From NCBI GenBank assembly GCA_026874595.1, contig CM049316.1, positions 23,085,839 through 23,149,838 of the forward strand: a stretch of DNA of 64,000 nucleotides, in the 5' to 3' direction. Below are positions 36,346 through 50,500 of the stretch, piece after piece; the first letter of the stretch is position 1; each line of letters starts with the position of its first letter. A program made the translations under genes and the position numbers. This DNA comes from Sipunculus nudus (taxonomy: Eukaryota > Annelida > Sipuncula > Golfingiida > Sipunculidae). The notes beneath the pieces were generated by a model. The model was not told where the DNA came from. It did not search any database and saw only the letters and a program-made list of their open reading frames with translations.

Positions 36346-38140
36346 AATTTCAGGCTGTTTATATATACTGAAAGACTTTGGGTTACATTCCTTTTTTTTC
36401 AAACTGACATATCAAAAGATTTTTTTTAATTCAAAAAGTTTAGAATAACAACAGATGCCAAGTGAAAGCAAATTGAGAATAAAGATTGATGTTATTTATA
36501 ATTTTTTTTTCACAAAAAAGCTGGATATGGAAATTGTTGCCTTTACAGTTCTGCTTATATACCCACAGAGCTCAGTCTGTAAATACAATAAATCTACTTG
36601 CTTGGTTTGCCAAAGGATCTCACAGTCCTTTAAAAGTTTAAGGTCCAATAATTCAGCTAAAAGGATACGCTCCCGAGGCAGCGGAAACCTTGTGCTTCTG
36701 AAGAAGCAACTGATTTTCACGCTGCCAGCTTTGACCGTTTATGATATATTTAGACACCAGATGGCGGTTCGTTGTCCGCTGAAAAAAAACGTGCGTATGA
36801 TGCGACAAGCAGCCAACCTGATGCCAATAAACAAACACTCGACAGGCATCCTGGCTCCACCCATAACTACGCTACAAGCGCCGCTTTATGAGAGTTAACG
36901 GTCGAATTTTAATTGCTCCCTCTGTAATCTCGCATCATCGACCGATTCGATTGTGACATTATGACTGTGTTAGCGTAGCCATGTATCTGTTGTCTGCAGA
37001 ACTGAAACCAGCAAGCGAGGTGTGCAACCTGCCTTTGTTGTTACGTTTCGTTTGAATTACAACTCACCGGCCGGGCATTCTATGTGCCCAAGGCCCTAAG
37101 CAAACCACGTCTGGGGCAATTCTATTTGAGCCTGTGGCCTGCTTAGACGGTTACCGGGGCGATGAGCTGTCACTCAAAACGAAATGAACATGATTGGCTC
37201 AGTGTATTCCTCGCTTGGCCGTGTCTCCAGCACAAGGTCTCATCTGATTGGACAAAAATACAGTGCTCCCCTCTGGTGTAGCAATCCAGGATACAAGGTC
37301 ATAACAAGCAGCGCTTACGATATAGGGAGTTTGCCTATAGTTTAAACGCTGTGTAAAGAGCATACTAAAAGGATAGCAAGAAGGGTTTGAAATAAACCTT
37401 TGTCTTGTCTGTTGTTTATAAATTTACGAATTATCTTAAGATATGATATAGTTTAGCCAGTATTAATTATATTAAAGCACCATTTGTCCTATTTGAGAAG
37501 AAATTTAGCTGGTCTTCAATAATGAACAGGTAAGACAAACTAGTTTGGAGAATGAAAGAACAAGGACCACCACAAAGTATTATATTACTTTATTTCATCT
37601 ACATCCAAGTAAAAATGGCAGTTATATTTGCTATATTAAATAGAAAATTACTCATTTGTCATTCACACATTTTGTGTTTGTATAAAAACATGAAAATGCT
37701 GAGGAAATTACAGATATTCTTTGAAATCTTGTATCTTTGAAAAGATATGTTAACATGTACAATTCTTCCTATATGAAGCAAAGTAACTCTAAATCTCATG
37801 CACTTTATGTACATGGCTAGGCTGTATTATAGGTGGTGCAGACACAAGTTATTTGTGTTCGGTACTTGTTGAGGCACACTATCAAGATTGTGGCAGATAT
37901 GCTTTCAGAGACCTGTATTCAGCAAGCCATTCTAGCATCTATTTCAGGAATAATGAACAAGCAAGGAGCACATCTGGTGGTGCTATTACTATCCCAAATG
38001 TTAAGCATTGCCAGAAAGAGTGGTTTGCTGAATCAAGGTCTGCCAGAGACTTGGTAGTATGAAGATGGAGAAAAGGAAAGACAGATAAACAGACAGACAT
38101 GAAGACAGATAGGGAGGGGGTGGACAACCTATATAATATT
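36346..38140. other. Intergenic sequence downstream of UBA2
   Basis: No gene recognised. 36650-37330 is less AT-rich and holds an AGATGGCGG (YY1-like, near 36760) and two ATTGG (inverted CCAAT) words near 37194 and 37247. It could be a promoter, but no coding exon was tied to it. An open stretch at 37833-38060 has no recognised similarity. Confidence 0.4.
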
Positions 38141-38189
38141 TTTATTAAAACTGATGATCCTTCTCTTTGCTAAAAAGCAGATTTTTAAT

Positions 38190-38195
38190 TTTATT
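38190..38195 (-). terminator. Polyadenylation signal of UBA2
   Basis: AATAAA on the minus strand about 140 nt after the UBA2 stop. A second one lies at 38141-38146. Confidence 0.55.
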
Positions 38196-38335
38196 GCTAT
38201 TAAAGTAAAACATAAACACAGCAATGCAGAGGTGATAATTTTTGGTCCACTGTCACACAGAATGTGCTGCCCTCTCTGTGCAAGAGTTTGTATCTCCTGA
38301 GTTAATAGCTGGGCATCTCAGTCATGCACAGCAGC

Positions 38336-38508
38336 TTACAAAACCACAATATCTTCATCTTCTGTGGTCTGTTCTACCGGTGAGATTTTGGCCTTCTTTG
38401 CTGGTGTGTCCTGGTCATCTTCACTGTGTTTCCTCTTCACAGCACCAGATGGCGCCGCTGCTGCATCATCGTCATCAACCACCATGAGGTCATCTTCTTC
38501 TTCGGTTC
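38336..38508 (-). CDS. UBA2: UBA2 last exon: acidic tail, SIM-like motif, nuclear signal
   Basis: 173 nt including TAA at 38336-38338. [10 protein letters not shown] resembles the C-terminal SUMO-interaction motif of UBA2. KRKHS...PAKKAK is a bipartite nuclear localisation signal. Confidence 0.92.
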
Positions 38509-41500
38509 CTGTGTACATGCATAAAGTTTAACATAATTACAGTCAAAGCTGGTAAGGTGATTATACAGTGTTCTCACTGGATAAATTCAAGGACCTTTTA
38601 ACTACCATATCCATCAGGTTTCATGGACAAATCTCTGTATTAGGCTAAAACATTCTGAAGGATAGCAATGATAACTTAAAAAAATCGCAACTGATTGAAG
38701 TTTCATTCCTTTCTGGCCAATTCATGAAGTTAACCAAGATCATGTGAGACTGTCACATGACAAGACTTCTGGGACTGAGATAGCAGATAACTTGAGAAGG
38801 CCAATTAGGATTGAAAAACTTTATTCAGCATTCACCAGCAATAAAATTGAAAGACAAAACTGCACATATCCTAAAAATGTTAAAGACTTTTATAGATTTC
38901 TTATCATATTTCTAGATTTTCAAACATTTTAGAGACTTGAAATTTTCAAGGTTTTTAGGGACCCTTATGAACCCTGCTATAAACCATGTTTTTGTGTGTG
39001 CATGTGTGTGTGTGTGTGTCTTGTTAATGGACAGTTGACAGGTAGAAGTGTTTCATGACACAGGGATACAGTGGAACCCCACAATTATGACCAACTTGGG
39101 GACAGACCAAAGTGGTCTTAATTTGGGGGTGGTCATATTTATTAAACAATAAATTACCTGGATCATATTTTTGTCATCAAGAATAAGGTTGTCCCTGTGG
39201 GGCCATCACATTAGTGGGGTGTCACAATGCCAGATTCATCTGAATTCTAAACATCATTGTGGGGCAATCGCAATAGTGGTGTGGCCACAAGCGAGGTTCA
39301 ACTTCATTCAAATAACACTTTGGGGCAGTCAAAATTGTGGGGGGGGGGGGGGGGGGTCACAAAGCCAGGTTCAACTGAATTCTAAAAATCATTGTGGGGC
39401 GGTCACAATGTAGGGTGGTCACAAGGCAAGGTTGTACTTTATTCTAAATAGCATTGTGGGGCAGTCACAATTGTGGGTGGTCAAAAGGCCAGGTTTCACT
39501 GTATTCCAAACAGGATTCCAACAAACACATGCTGCTGCCGATGCTTTTCTCCATGTCATATCCAGGGCTAAAATACTTTGTGTAGGTTACTGTTTAGTAA
39601 GACTGAGAAAATAAAACCCTTGCAAAACAATAACAAGGGACCTATGGGTCACTGTGCTCAGCTGACGTTAACCTTGAAGGTAAAAATCTAAAATAATATC
39701 TAATGGAGATAAAGTGTAAGAGGAAGAGGTAATAAAGGCCATGGTTGGTTTATATGATTGGTTTGTATTGATGAGCAAGAAATTGTTGCAAAAAATATTT
39801 TGTGACCTGACCATGTGTTTCCTAATGTTGAAACTAAAGCATGTGAGCAGTTTGTGAACAAATGATCTGTACTATTACCATGATCATTAATTGGTTTTTC
39901 GATAAACTGTTGACATTTCAGTAGTTTACACATTTGTTCAATTGAATCTATTTTTTTGTATAATATATATTATTAAATATATATGTATTTTTTTATGAAA
40001 TGTATACAGTTGAAATATAGCTAATTAACAACATAAAACAGGACAAACAAAGCCTGATCTCAAATTCTGCTGAGGCAGGAAAATAATGATCAAATGTTTG
40101 TATTAAATCCTGATTTTTTTATCACATCAATTATTATCTAATTTAAGTTTATATTTCTATACATTTCCAATTTAACATATATATCTGAATATAAAAGTTG
40201 ATTCATAATTCTCAATTGCATCATCATAAATCTCAATCTTGTCAGATAACACCACATCGTGCATACAAATGTTTATTTATTTTTTACCACAAAAATATAT
40301 CTTTTAAATCTGCAAAACAATAAATATTTAAAAATAATACTTGATTTAGATTTCACAATTTTTAATTGTGTCTTTATTTATCCATAATGGGCTAAATATT
40401 TTATAATAATTTAAGCATACTGATGGGTTCATTTATATTTGTTAAAATCATTTAAAAGAAAATTGATTTCTTTAAAAATGCTACATTACACAACATTGCA
40501 TCTTCTGGATTACACCTTGAATTATTTTTTCAAGGAAAGTTTTTGCATATCGGAGTGGAAACAGCATTACAATTAAGGAGATACAGTGAAAACAATAACA
40601 ATTACTGCATAACACTTGGTGGGTTGGGTTTGCAGGGGGGGGGGGTGATTGGGGTGGTGATATGAGAATAACTGTACACCTGTCACAGCAGGGGATCTCC
40701 CCCAGTGACTGTAACAAATCAGAAACCCTGGCATAGCTGACTTCCAGTGACCTGGAGTGGGACCCTGCATCTGTAATCAAAGCAAGTGACTACAGAAAAA
40801 AAAATCAATAACTAGCTTAATTTTCAAGCTTTTATTTTCAAATTTCAGATTTAGACAAACTAAATATTTATGTTTACATGCTGTGAAAATTAAATCAATG
40901 GTGCTTACAGGAAAAAAACGTGCCATGGTCAATGTTTGGCAAAATTTAAGGTACTGATTTTTTTTTATGCTAATAACTTAAAAAATTTACAAAATTCAGA
41001 TCTAATTTTGGGTAAACAATTGAATCTTAATTAAACATAGTTATATACTTGAGAAAATAGACTCTAGTTTCAAAATTTTTCATGTTAAGTGAGTTATTAT
41101 TTTTCCTGATTTTTTACAAATTCCATTATGTTTGGGCTCATAACTTAAAGAATTTATACTTTACAGACTTAATTTCTGGCATGTACATAGGAACTATATA
41201 GAGAAATATTTTTGGTAAATATGAGGAAAAACAGATGAGTGGTTTTGATATTAGGCAGTCCTGAAGTGTGAAATAGGATTTTAATAAAAAATTGAGGTTT
41301 TTCCTTAATTTCTTAAAGGAACGAAGTTGCAAAGACCCAGTTTTCGGCTTGGTAGGAGATCTTGGGGACATCTAACATTATGCTGAATTTTGGATTCCTA
41401 GGTCTTACGGTTTCAAAACGTGCCACATCTACGGACGGACGGACGGACGGACGGACGGACTGACGGACGGACGGACGGACAGACGGACGGACGACGGACA

Positions 41501-44500
41501 ATGGACCACGACTATAGCTCAGATGACTTATAGTCAGCTGAGCTAAAAATCTTAAAAATGTATCCCCTCAAATATGAAGCCAACCACAATAATGGGAGCA
41601 AATTCATCAATAAAAAGAACCAAAGGTGAATGTTGGATTGACATGCTATTTTGACATGAAAAAAATTTAACAGACCCAACCATTCAATTTCCTTAACCTT
41701 TTCCTAACCACAAGGAGGAAAATATTTTTCAGGTTTTCCAATTCCTGGGATGGTTTGGAACATCAGGGTAAATTACCCCCTTTATCTTTGTGGATCGTTA
41801 GTTTACCTGGGTTGGCAGCTGCAGGCTGAGCGTTGCTGGCACCGTTAGTCGCATGCTCCGGCTGTGCCTGTTGTTGCTGCTGCTGTAGCTGTGAGATGTC
41901 ACCTATGATTTTATACTCTTCGTCATCCTCAAGCTTTTCCCTGCAGGAACAGATAACAATTATAATATAATAACCATGCTTCTGATCACCATGTAGAACC
42001 CAGGTTACTGCTACTAGTGGATATGTTTACCTTAAATCTACATAAAACTATTAAAATAATTTCCATGAAACTTTGCTCAGTGGGGTGAGATATGGACTAA
42101 GAAATACCCCATTCAAATTTGGTGAATGTGGGGAACAGCCTTCACATTAAGCCTGCATAGCACTCACCCTGGGGCTGGGCCAACCGTGAAAAGCTCCCTG
42201 CTCACGACCCCCCTGCTTTGAGTTCTTTGCCCTACCCCTAAGCCACAGAAGCCAGTTTTGTTCTTGCAAAACCCTTAAACCAATAATTACCATACCATTT
42301 ATCTGGCATACTTTTTTTCTTAAATTAAAGCTGAACACATAAAAAATTATAACATTGTATTCACAGTAAAGACTTGACAGCTTTCAGGATTTTTCACTGG
42401 TCTGTAAAATAAATACAAATAATTTATTTTAACATATACTTACACATGAGCTATATTTACTACAATGTTGTACACTTGGAGGAAATCATCAACCTTTAGA
42501 CGAGATCCATTACTGATGTCAAATTCCTTCAACATCTTTGGAGAATTCTCTGAAATTTAAAAACCATGTATCAGTTACTCACATGACTGGTAAGTGTACC
42601 TGACCAATCAACTGATGATTTAGAAGATGGAAGTTAAAATCTGACATGGCCAGGTCCAAGCCCATTGCAAAGCTCACATATGCACTGAAACATTGATGTG
42701 TTAAAATTTAAGGGAGAAAAATACCACGCACTGCATGTTTGACAGAAGCAGTTTTCTTTTGGTGATAAAGCTAACTAATGATTCTACAACATCACATGCA
42801 TCACTTTGGGTACAAGCAGGGTATTCAACTGAAATGAGTTTGATGTAACACAGTTTACCATAAATGCATACTAGTATGCAAAGCAAAAATCAACACAGAT
42901 TTCTGATATCAGGTTCAAAAGACAATAACTGTTAATAACTAGAATGTAGTACTCATTTGGGAGCAAAGCAACATGAAATTATGCAATTTTCACTAGGAGC
43001 ATGGAATGAACCTTTCATCACAGAAAGTAGGTTTCTCAGGCAGCCTCAGCTGCAGGTTAAATATTCTGTCTAAAAAATTAGAGGGTGTCTCAAAAGCCCA
43101 ATCATGTAAGACAAGCAGACTCAAAATCAGTCATAAAATATTTTTTTTTGTGATTTCAAAAATAAATTGCATAAATTTGCATAATAAATGAGTTTCGAAA
43201 TACTTTTTAGAAGTTTAAAAATCTACACCTTGTACTATCAGACAAAACAAACTAAATATTATTCAAGAAATAAAAGAGAAGGACTGACAGAAACCAGGCG
43301 TCGCATCCCTATGGCATTTCCTTATCCATCTTTTCAAGATGAGCTAAATCAATATATAGATATGTATATATAATTTTACTCACCTTCAGTTTCACCTTCT
43401 TCACTTGATATCAATATTGTACCTGTAAATAATGAGATATGTTTTTAAGAAACTTATTTCTGTGTGCATTCCCAGTCATTTTCACATCCGTGGCTTTTAT
43501 AATGTCACATAAACTTAAATGTCATAGACAATGAAAAGTTGAAAACTATGGCAAATTAAGACTGAAAACATTAAGTTTAAATCTGTTGGTTTAGCTGGTA
43601 GCTGAAGTATTATTCTGCTTGAAAAATAATCTTATATGTCTCAGTAAAAACTTTATTAATCAAAGTACTGTGCTTCATACATTTCAAATCAATTAAAAAC
43701 ACTGTTGCACATTACATATATATGCCAAAAAATATAAATCCAAAAGTTAGGTAAACTCACATGAAGATGCTTTATGAAAATAAGCATTTAAGTATCTAAG
43801 ATGTACTTGATAGGATATGCACAACAATGAAAATATATGTTTTGAAAGCAACCATCTCTATTATAAAAGTGCTCATTTCATACCTAACAGTAGTTGTGTC
43901 ACTTAATGACATATCTAATGATTTAATGACTAATACCATTAAGATTACATTCTGTCATTCTGGATTGGCAAATGGCAAAGACAAAAGCTTTAGTCCAAGT
44001 TTACTCTGTAGATTAGAGGGCTTATACAGAGCAACATTTTGTGGTATGCAAGAACTGTGAAGCATATATAACAAAACAATTATAGATTAAGTCTCTCTTA
44101 ATGTCCAAACTGAATGTGTAGGCCAAATTTCCATGCCTTTCAAGGACTTGAGAGGCAAAAATTTGAACTTTCAAGGACTTGAAGGCCCTGAATTTTATGT
44201 TTTTGAATTCCACTAATTTCCAGGTTTTCAAGGCATCCTGTAAAACCAAGAATATATATATATGTATGGGAACTCCTGACAACATCTAATGAAAACACAC
44301 CTTTTCCATCATCAATCTCAACATCAGGGGCCACCATCCCGAGTCCCTGCTTGAGTACCTGAAAGGTAAAAAAGAAGATATAAATGACATGAACCAGAAC
44401 GCAGATCAAGGACTGGAAAGCCTGGTGTGTTTATAACAGCTGAAGGCATAAAAACATGCAGTTCTGCACATCACAGGTGTGAGTCAGTGATGACCTAATT

Positions 44501-47500
44501 GTCTGTCACCGCTGGTGCCTTGATAAAGCCAGCTGACCTTAAGTTAGTAAGCTGAGTCACATATCACTGGGTCATGACTAAGGTATTTCAAATGATTTGC
44601 CTTGAAATAAGTCAGTTTTAAGCTACCTGACCTCTGAGAAAATACACCTGTGCATATTCAATGTGTGATGTCTGATCATGAGATTGATTTATCAAAGCAG
44701 CACCATCCAGTTTATCAAGCACGATGCAATGGTATGCTGTTAAGTTGATGATATTTCAAATGAATAATAACAATTTAAGAATAATTACTATCACAGGATA
44801 TAAACTAAATCAGATTAGGCAGTACAGATTACAATAATACTTACCCTGTCTTCCAGTGACTTCACTGTGGTGGTTTCTGTATTGAGAGCGACTGTGACCT
44901 CTGGTTTCTCTGAACACACGTAACATTTTGGGGAAGGTTTATCCAGTGGACAGGGAATGAGCAACTTTTTTCTAGGGTTAGGCATTCTGTTCAGGAACAC
45001 CTGTGAAAACATAAACAAGACAATTTTTTTGTAACACTAGAAAGTTTGAAAAACTAATGTGTATGTCAGTAATAACTTATGAGTATTTTGTTTCTGTGCA
45101 AAAGAATAACAACTTTGTATGCCATACCAGCTTCTGTGGCTCAGGGATAGTGTACAGGACTCAAAGCCGGGAGGTTTGAGTTCAAAGCCAGTCGAGGCGG
45201 TGAGATTTTTACAGTCAGCCCCCACCAGGGTCAGCACTATGCAGGCTTAATGGGAAGGCTGTGCCCTGTAGCTGTGTATCACTCACAAAGAGTGCATCTT
45301 TGCGGGGGTTGTCCTTGTTATGACATAGCAATGGGGATGATTACACACCAAGAACCTGCTGGTGCAGTAGGCACTAGGCCTGAATGACACGAGGAAACTA
45401 AAATAATATGATAGAAAACAAGTGCTACCGCCCTGTCATGCAGTCCCAAACCATAATGGAACTCTGCAGATGTATATACTTATTATTATACTATACTAAA
45501 ATTAGATAATAAGATTTCCTCCACACACACAAAAAAAAAAAAACCTTTGTCATGCAACAAGAGTAAAAAATACAGTGGTTGGCTCTATATTGACCTTTAT
45601 TAAATTTTTATTTTTCACTGTTTTGCAAGAGATTATTTTCACGACCACAACATAATCAGACTGTATCCATTATATCATATTGATTATTTAATATGCATGC
45701 AAAATCTTAAACATTTGATGAGGACCCACAAGAATTTATATATAGGTAGAAATTCTTGTTTATTATAATTATATGCGCATGCAAAAAATATGATAGATCT
45801 GATATCATTCAAGATATGGAATCTTTTATTTACATTCAATATATATGTCATTATGGAATAAATAATATATAACAACTACAGGCATGGTTAACTTACATAA
45901 AATGCCAATCAGGTTATACAATATGTGATCGTTCACCTAGGTTCTCATTCATAAGTTTAATTTTTGTGATCATTACCCTTTAGCAAATATTGGGAAATCA
46001 AAATCCTTGTTAATAAAATGCCAACAACAGTATTTCTCTTACGCATATGTTGTGATAGAAAGCTTCTACTCCTCATATTTGACCACATGACCCTGACCTA
46101 GCCGGGATGTGAGGTAATGCTTTACATAAAAGAGATTGTATAAAAACACTTAGTGCAGTTCTATATAGTAAAAAATATCATAAATAATAGTTGGCCAATC
46201 TGCAATTAGTATGAGATTGGGAGATATTACCGCCATATACAGTGGTTTGCTTTATATTCCCTGCTCTGAAATTCTTTATTTCGAACAGGGTTTCTTTTTG
46301 TGACTGCATTAGAACCTATAACATCAAAGCACAGCAGGGTTTGTATTTTTTTTATAATTTAGAATTAGAAATAATCTGACATCACTCATTCCTGGTTCAG
46401 TTAGATTATGACCTATGTCTCACTTGATATATCCCAGTGATTACTACAGGTTTTACAATAATTCATGCATGGGTCAGTTTTGATACCATGCACAGATTAA
46501 GTTGCTGATTAGGTTGTTTCCAGAGGAGTGATAGCTTATCGATTTGTGCATATGTATCTCCTACTCTTCTTCATCTAATTTGCTATGGCATCTTATTCCA
46601 GAGGAATTCATATTCCCGAAATTAATATCCCGCAAATAAAACTCTCGTGAACAAAAAGGGCAACAACAGTATATGATGATGACCCTACCGTTCTACAGTC
46701 TTGAAATCGGCACTGAAGCACCTTGATGGCTTCCAATACTATTAGGCCAGCGATAATAGCATTGGTTGTAGCAATAGCTGGAATAATGTTACCTGCCATG
46801 GCTGAAAAAAAAGATAAAATAATAAGTCAGGTGTCTGCTTCAAATTTTGACACTATAATATAATACTACAATACAGTTGTGAAAATATGCCTTAAAAATA
46901 AATATAATCTACACTTCAATAAAATATAATAATACACATTCAGAAGTAAGATGAGACACTGATGATTAATTGCCGAGAAGACACATTACACTGTAATGAA
47001 AATTATGACAGGAATACAAAGTAAATTCAGGTGTTATGATTCACTAAATGTAAAAGACACACCAAAAGGCAGTTTACACGAATAAAAAATTTTGACATAT
47101 AAAAAAGTATCTTGAAATATAAGGGTGGCTCCAGCTTTACAAACAAAAAAAATATAAACCTTGCCTGGCACTATGCAAAAGAGAAGATTACAACAGCTTC
47201 CAAGCACTTACATTTAATATCAAATCGAGATTTGGTGGCAATGTTGAATATTGAGGCTCGGATGTTGGCAGCACATGTGACAAAGTCCATAGCAGCATCA
47301 TCATCCTGAAACATACAAAATTCATATAGGAATTTGTTTTCAACATGTGACCTGTGACATCTGGATTTTAGTGTGTATGCAAAATGGCAGCCCCCATGAG
47401 CTGCTGCGACAGACTTGGAGAAATAAACCTGTCAGGGTTTGATGGAGGTGCAGGCGTGCAACACAAGTACCCAAAGGACAGTGTTCATACAAAATGTATC

Positions 47501-50500
47501 AGTGGAGAGTTTTGTAGCAATGCATGACCAAAAAATAAGCTAAAGGTGTCATTCTCAGGCACCAGTGTGTCAATTTTAACCCTCTGATTTTTCATAGACA
47601 ATTTTTGAGCTCCAGCCACTTGGAAATTTCTTTTATGAAGATAATATAATACAATTTTAATAAGTTTCCTTTTTTATGTAGTGCTTTTACTTGTAAAGCA
47701 AAACAAATCTGTAATTATCATGATTTTCCCTGATCATATGACATTTTTATTGAAACATACAGTATTCATAAGTAAAAAAAATTGCCCTAATGCACTGATT
47801 TCAGAAAAAAAGTGCCCGAGAACCAATAATTTTTTTTGCAAAACATGTTTTGGCTGACTTTTGATCGAATAATGCCTTTTTTTTACCATGCCCAAATCCA
47901 CAAATCATTGTAGGATTGCATAAATTTATATCAATACTGTTGTAATTCAAGTTTTAGGGGTTAAGATTCATTTCTACATTACATGGGTTGCAAAGTGTCA
48001 CATAATTTATTACATGATTAATAATGAGCAACCAATGGTAATGGTGTCTAGTGCCGTTTTTCTGAAATGCTGTTTACATTTCATAAGTGTAAAGTTGTTG
48101 ATCTGAATTTTGTGCTTATCTATTATGGAGAAATTACACTGCACATGCATGATTGCCATATTCTTATTCACAGGTTAAAGTATAAAGCAGTCATTTAAAT
48201 AAAATTCAAGGACTTTTCAAGGAAATTTTTCAAATAAACTTAACTCAAGCACTGTCAAAGCCTTCAAAATATATATTACATAAAAATTCAAGAATCTAAA
48301 GCATGCTATTCAACCCTTTTTGTAGCATTTATGTAATTTCTGGCAGACTCTGGATACGCATTAAAGATCTGTAGGCAACTGATGTAAAGAAAGGTTATAA
48401 CACCTCTGTGATGGATGTTTGAGCTTGTTTATCTTTAAACTGTTCATTAACAAGGTAAATGTGCCAATGTTGTCAAACAGAAAAACCATGTGAGTTAAAA
48501 GATTGCATATGTGAGGGAAATCGAAAGGTTACAACTTGTCCTTATTGAAAAGTATTTGGATTATTTACATGTTGGTATAAACAAAACAAACAGCTTTTGT
48601 GTGGTGGGGTCTGCATTTTCTGACATATTTTTAACTATCTTTAGTTATAGATGTCAGATATCTGAATGAGCCAGTTTATGGTTGGTCTGACAGAGGTCCT
48701 ACCTTGTCCCATGCCAGCATCCCTCCTTCTCCTTGTTTAAACAGATCAGATTTGAGGGAATTAATGCTTCGTTCAAACACATCAGCGCATTCTTGTAAGC
48801 TCCACACTCGCTGGTCCTGGAGTCCTCCTTTCTCCAAGTCTGTACCTGGAGAGGACAGATAATAAAACCAGTCTGAGATAACCACAGAATTAGTAACCTG
48901 CGCAATTCTGTGTGTGTATGCATGTCTGCACAATATCTGGAGACTGTATCACAGATGTTATTGAAATTTCACATGCAAGCTGGTATTGTGAAAATGTCAA
49001 AGAAGTTAAATTTTGGTATAAATCAAAGCATACATAACCCCGAAATGAGAGTTTTACAAGTTTTTATAGCACATATGTTTACACTAGGACATAGTTTGTA
49101 ATGATTTGGCTTGTAAAATAAATAGAATATTTATTGCCATTTAGTGGACAGGAGGCGCTGCACTCAGGGTTCACTAATTACCGCGCCTACAGGTGTCTAT
49201 TACGTAACTGATCACCAAACGCTGCACTTGTCTCATTAAAGCGGCGGCAGCTCGAGAGTTCGCACAGTAAATTTTTTATGGTAATTTACCTGTTAACATG
49301 TCAGGAATTTTGAATTAGAGACTTGGGCAGAGGAAACAAAGCTGTCCCCAAAAACAGTTGAAATATTGAAAACACAGGATATTAGTACAAAGGATATGCT
49401 TTTGGCGTTGACAGGGGTGGACTTATCTGAACTCGGCCTGACCGTGGGCAGTAAAACCAAATTGAGGGAAGCAATTGTTCATTTGCGGAATGGACAGAAG
49501 GAATACAACCTGGCTAATAAACCGGTAACGACTACTGAGCTGAGAAAGGACAGTAAACTACAAATGCTTGTTGAGGAGATGGCCGATTTAGGTGCATTTT
49601 TTAATTAAGACATACTGGGAACCGCCAGGGAGCAGCCAACAGAGGGACTGCCAAGAAACAGCTCAGCTAAAGGTAAACACTGTTTCCTTATTCCTGACTT
49701 TCTAACCAGCCCGACAATCCTCTGTATGGCTCAGATGAGGGCTCCCTTGTATGGCGTTCCAAGAATCGTAAACCTCGCCCAGAAGAAGTCAATTTAGCTC
49801 AGTGGATAAGCGCTAGTAACATTTAGAAACGCAGTTTCATTTAGAGAAAAGTGAAAAAGTTTTAACAAAGCAAAAATTTGGCCAATACCAACACAAAACA
49901 GTACGGCGTAACATAAGAGGGGTTGAAATTTGCCGCGATTTTCAAACTGAAAGCGGCTGTAGGTTCAGTCATGCGTGTATGGTCCCTGGATGTCGCCAAA
50001 AGCACCCGAATACATGCACAACAGGTTGGGCCCCAATTAAAAAATAGGAAATACCGGTCACCAGCCCACTGACGTCTTGTCTGCCAGTATGGAAAGAAGC
50101 TTTAGATAAGGATGTAGATAGGGACTTTATAGTCAACGGCATTACCTATGGTTTTAAAATTGTAGATAATAATTCATCCATTACACATGTGGAGTGGGAG
50201 AATTGTCGCTCTGCTACAAACAGTGCTACAAGAAGCAAAGTTGAAATGCAAATTAGAGATGAGATAAATAAAGGAAATTACGTTCTATGTGCAAAAAAGC
50301 CCACTATTGTCAGTGCTTTGGGTGCTATTCCAAAGAAGGATAGTGATGAAATTAGACTGATTCTTGATGCAAGAATGCCCCAGTGCGGTTCTCTCAATTC
50401 ATATGCGTCTCCGGAGTCTGTCTCTTATGAAAATTTAGACACAGCTGTTAAATATATTAATAAGAATTCATTCATGGCAAATGTTGACTTAAAGTGGGCA

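Noticed and set aside
36455-36898. 147-codon ORF
   Set aside because: No recognisable domain, low-complexity start, and no splice or promoter support.
37833-38060. Overlapping open frames of about 70 codons downstream of UBA2
   Set aside because: Two frames are equally open, neither resembles a known protein, and no splice sites or start context support either.
49795-49822. tRNA-like A box (TTAGCTCAGTGGATAAGCGC)
   Set aside because: No B box follows, and the stretch translates as part of the decayed gag ([14 protein letters not shown]), which explains it better.
50189-50191. GTG as start of the DIRS polyprotein
   Set aside because: The frame is open upstream to 50048 with coding-like sequence, so the GTG is only an artefact of permissive start calling.
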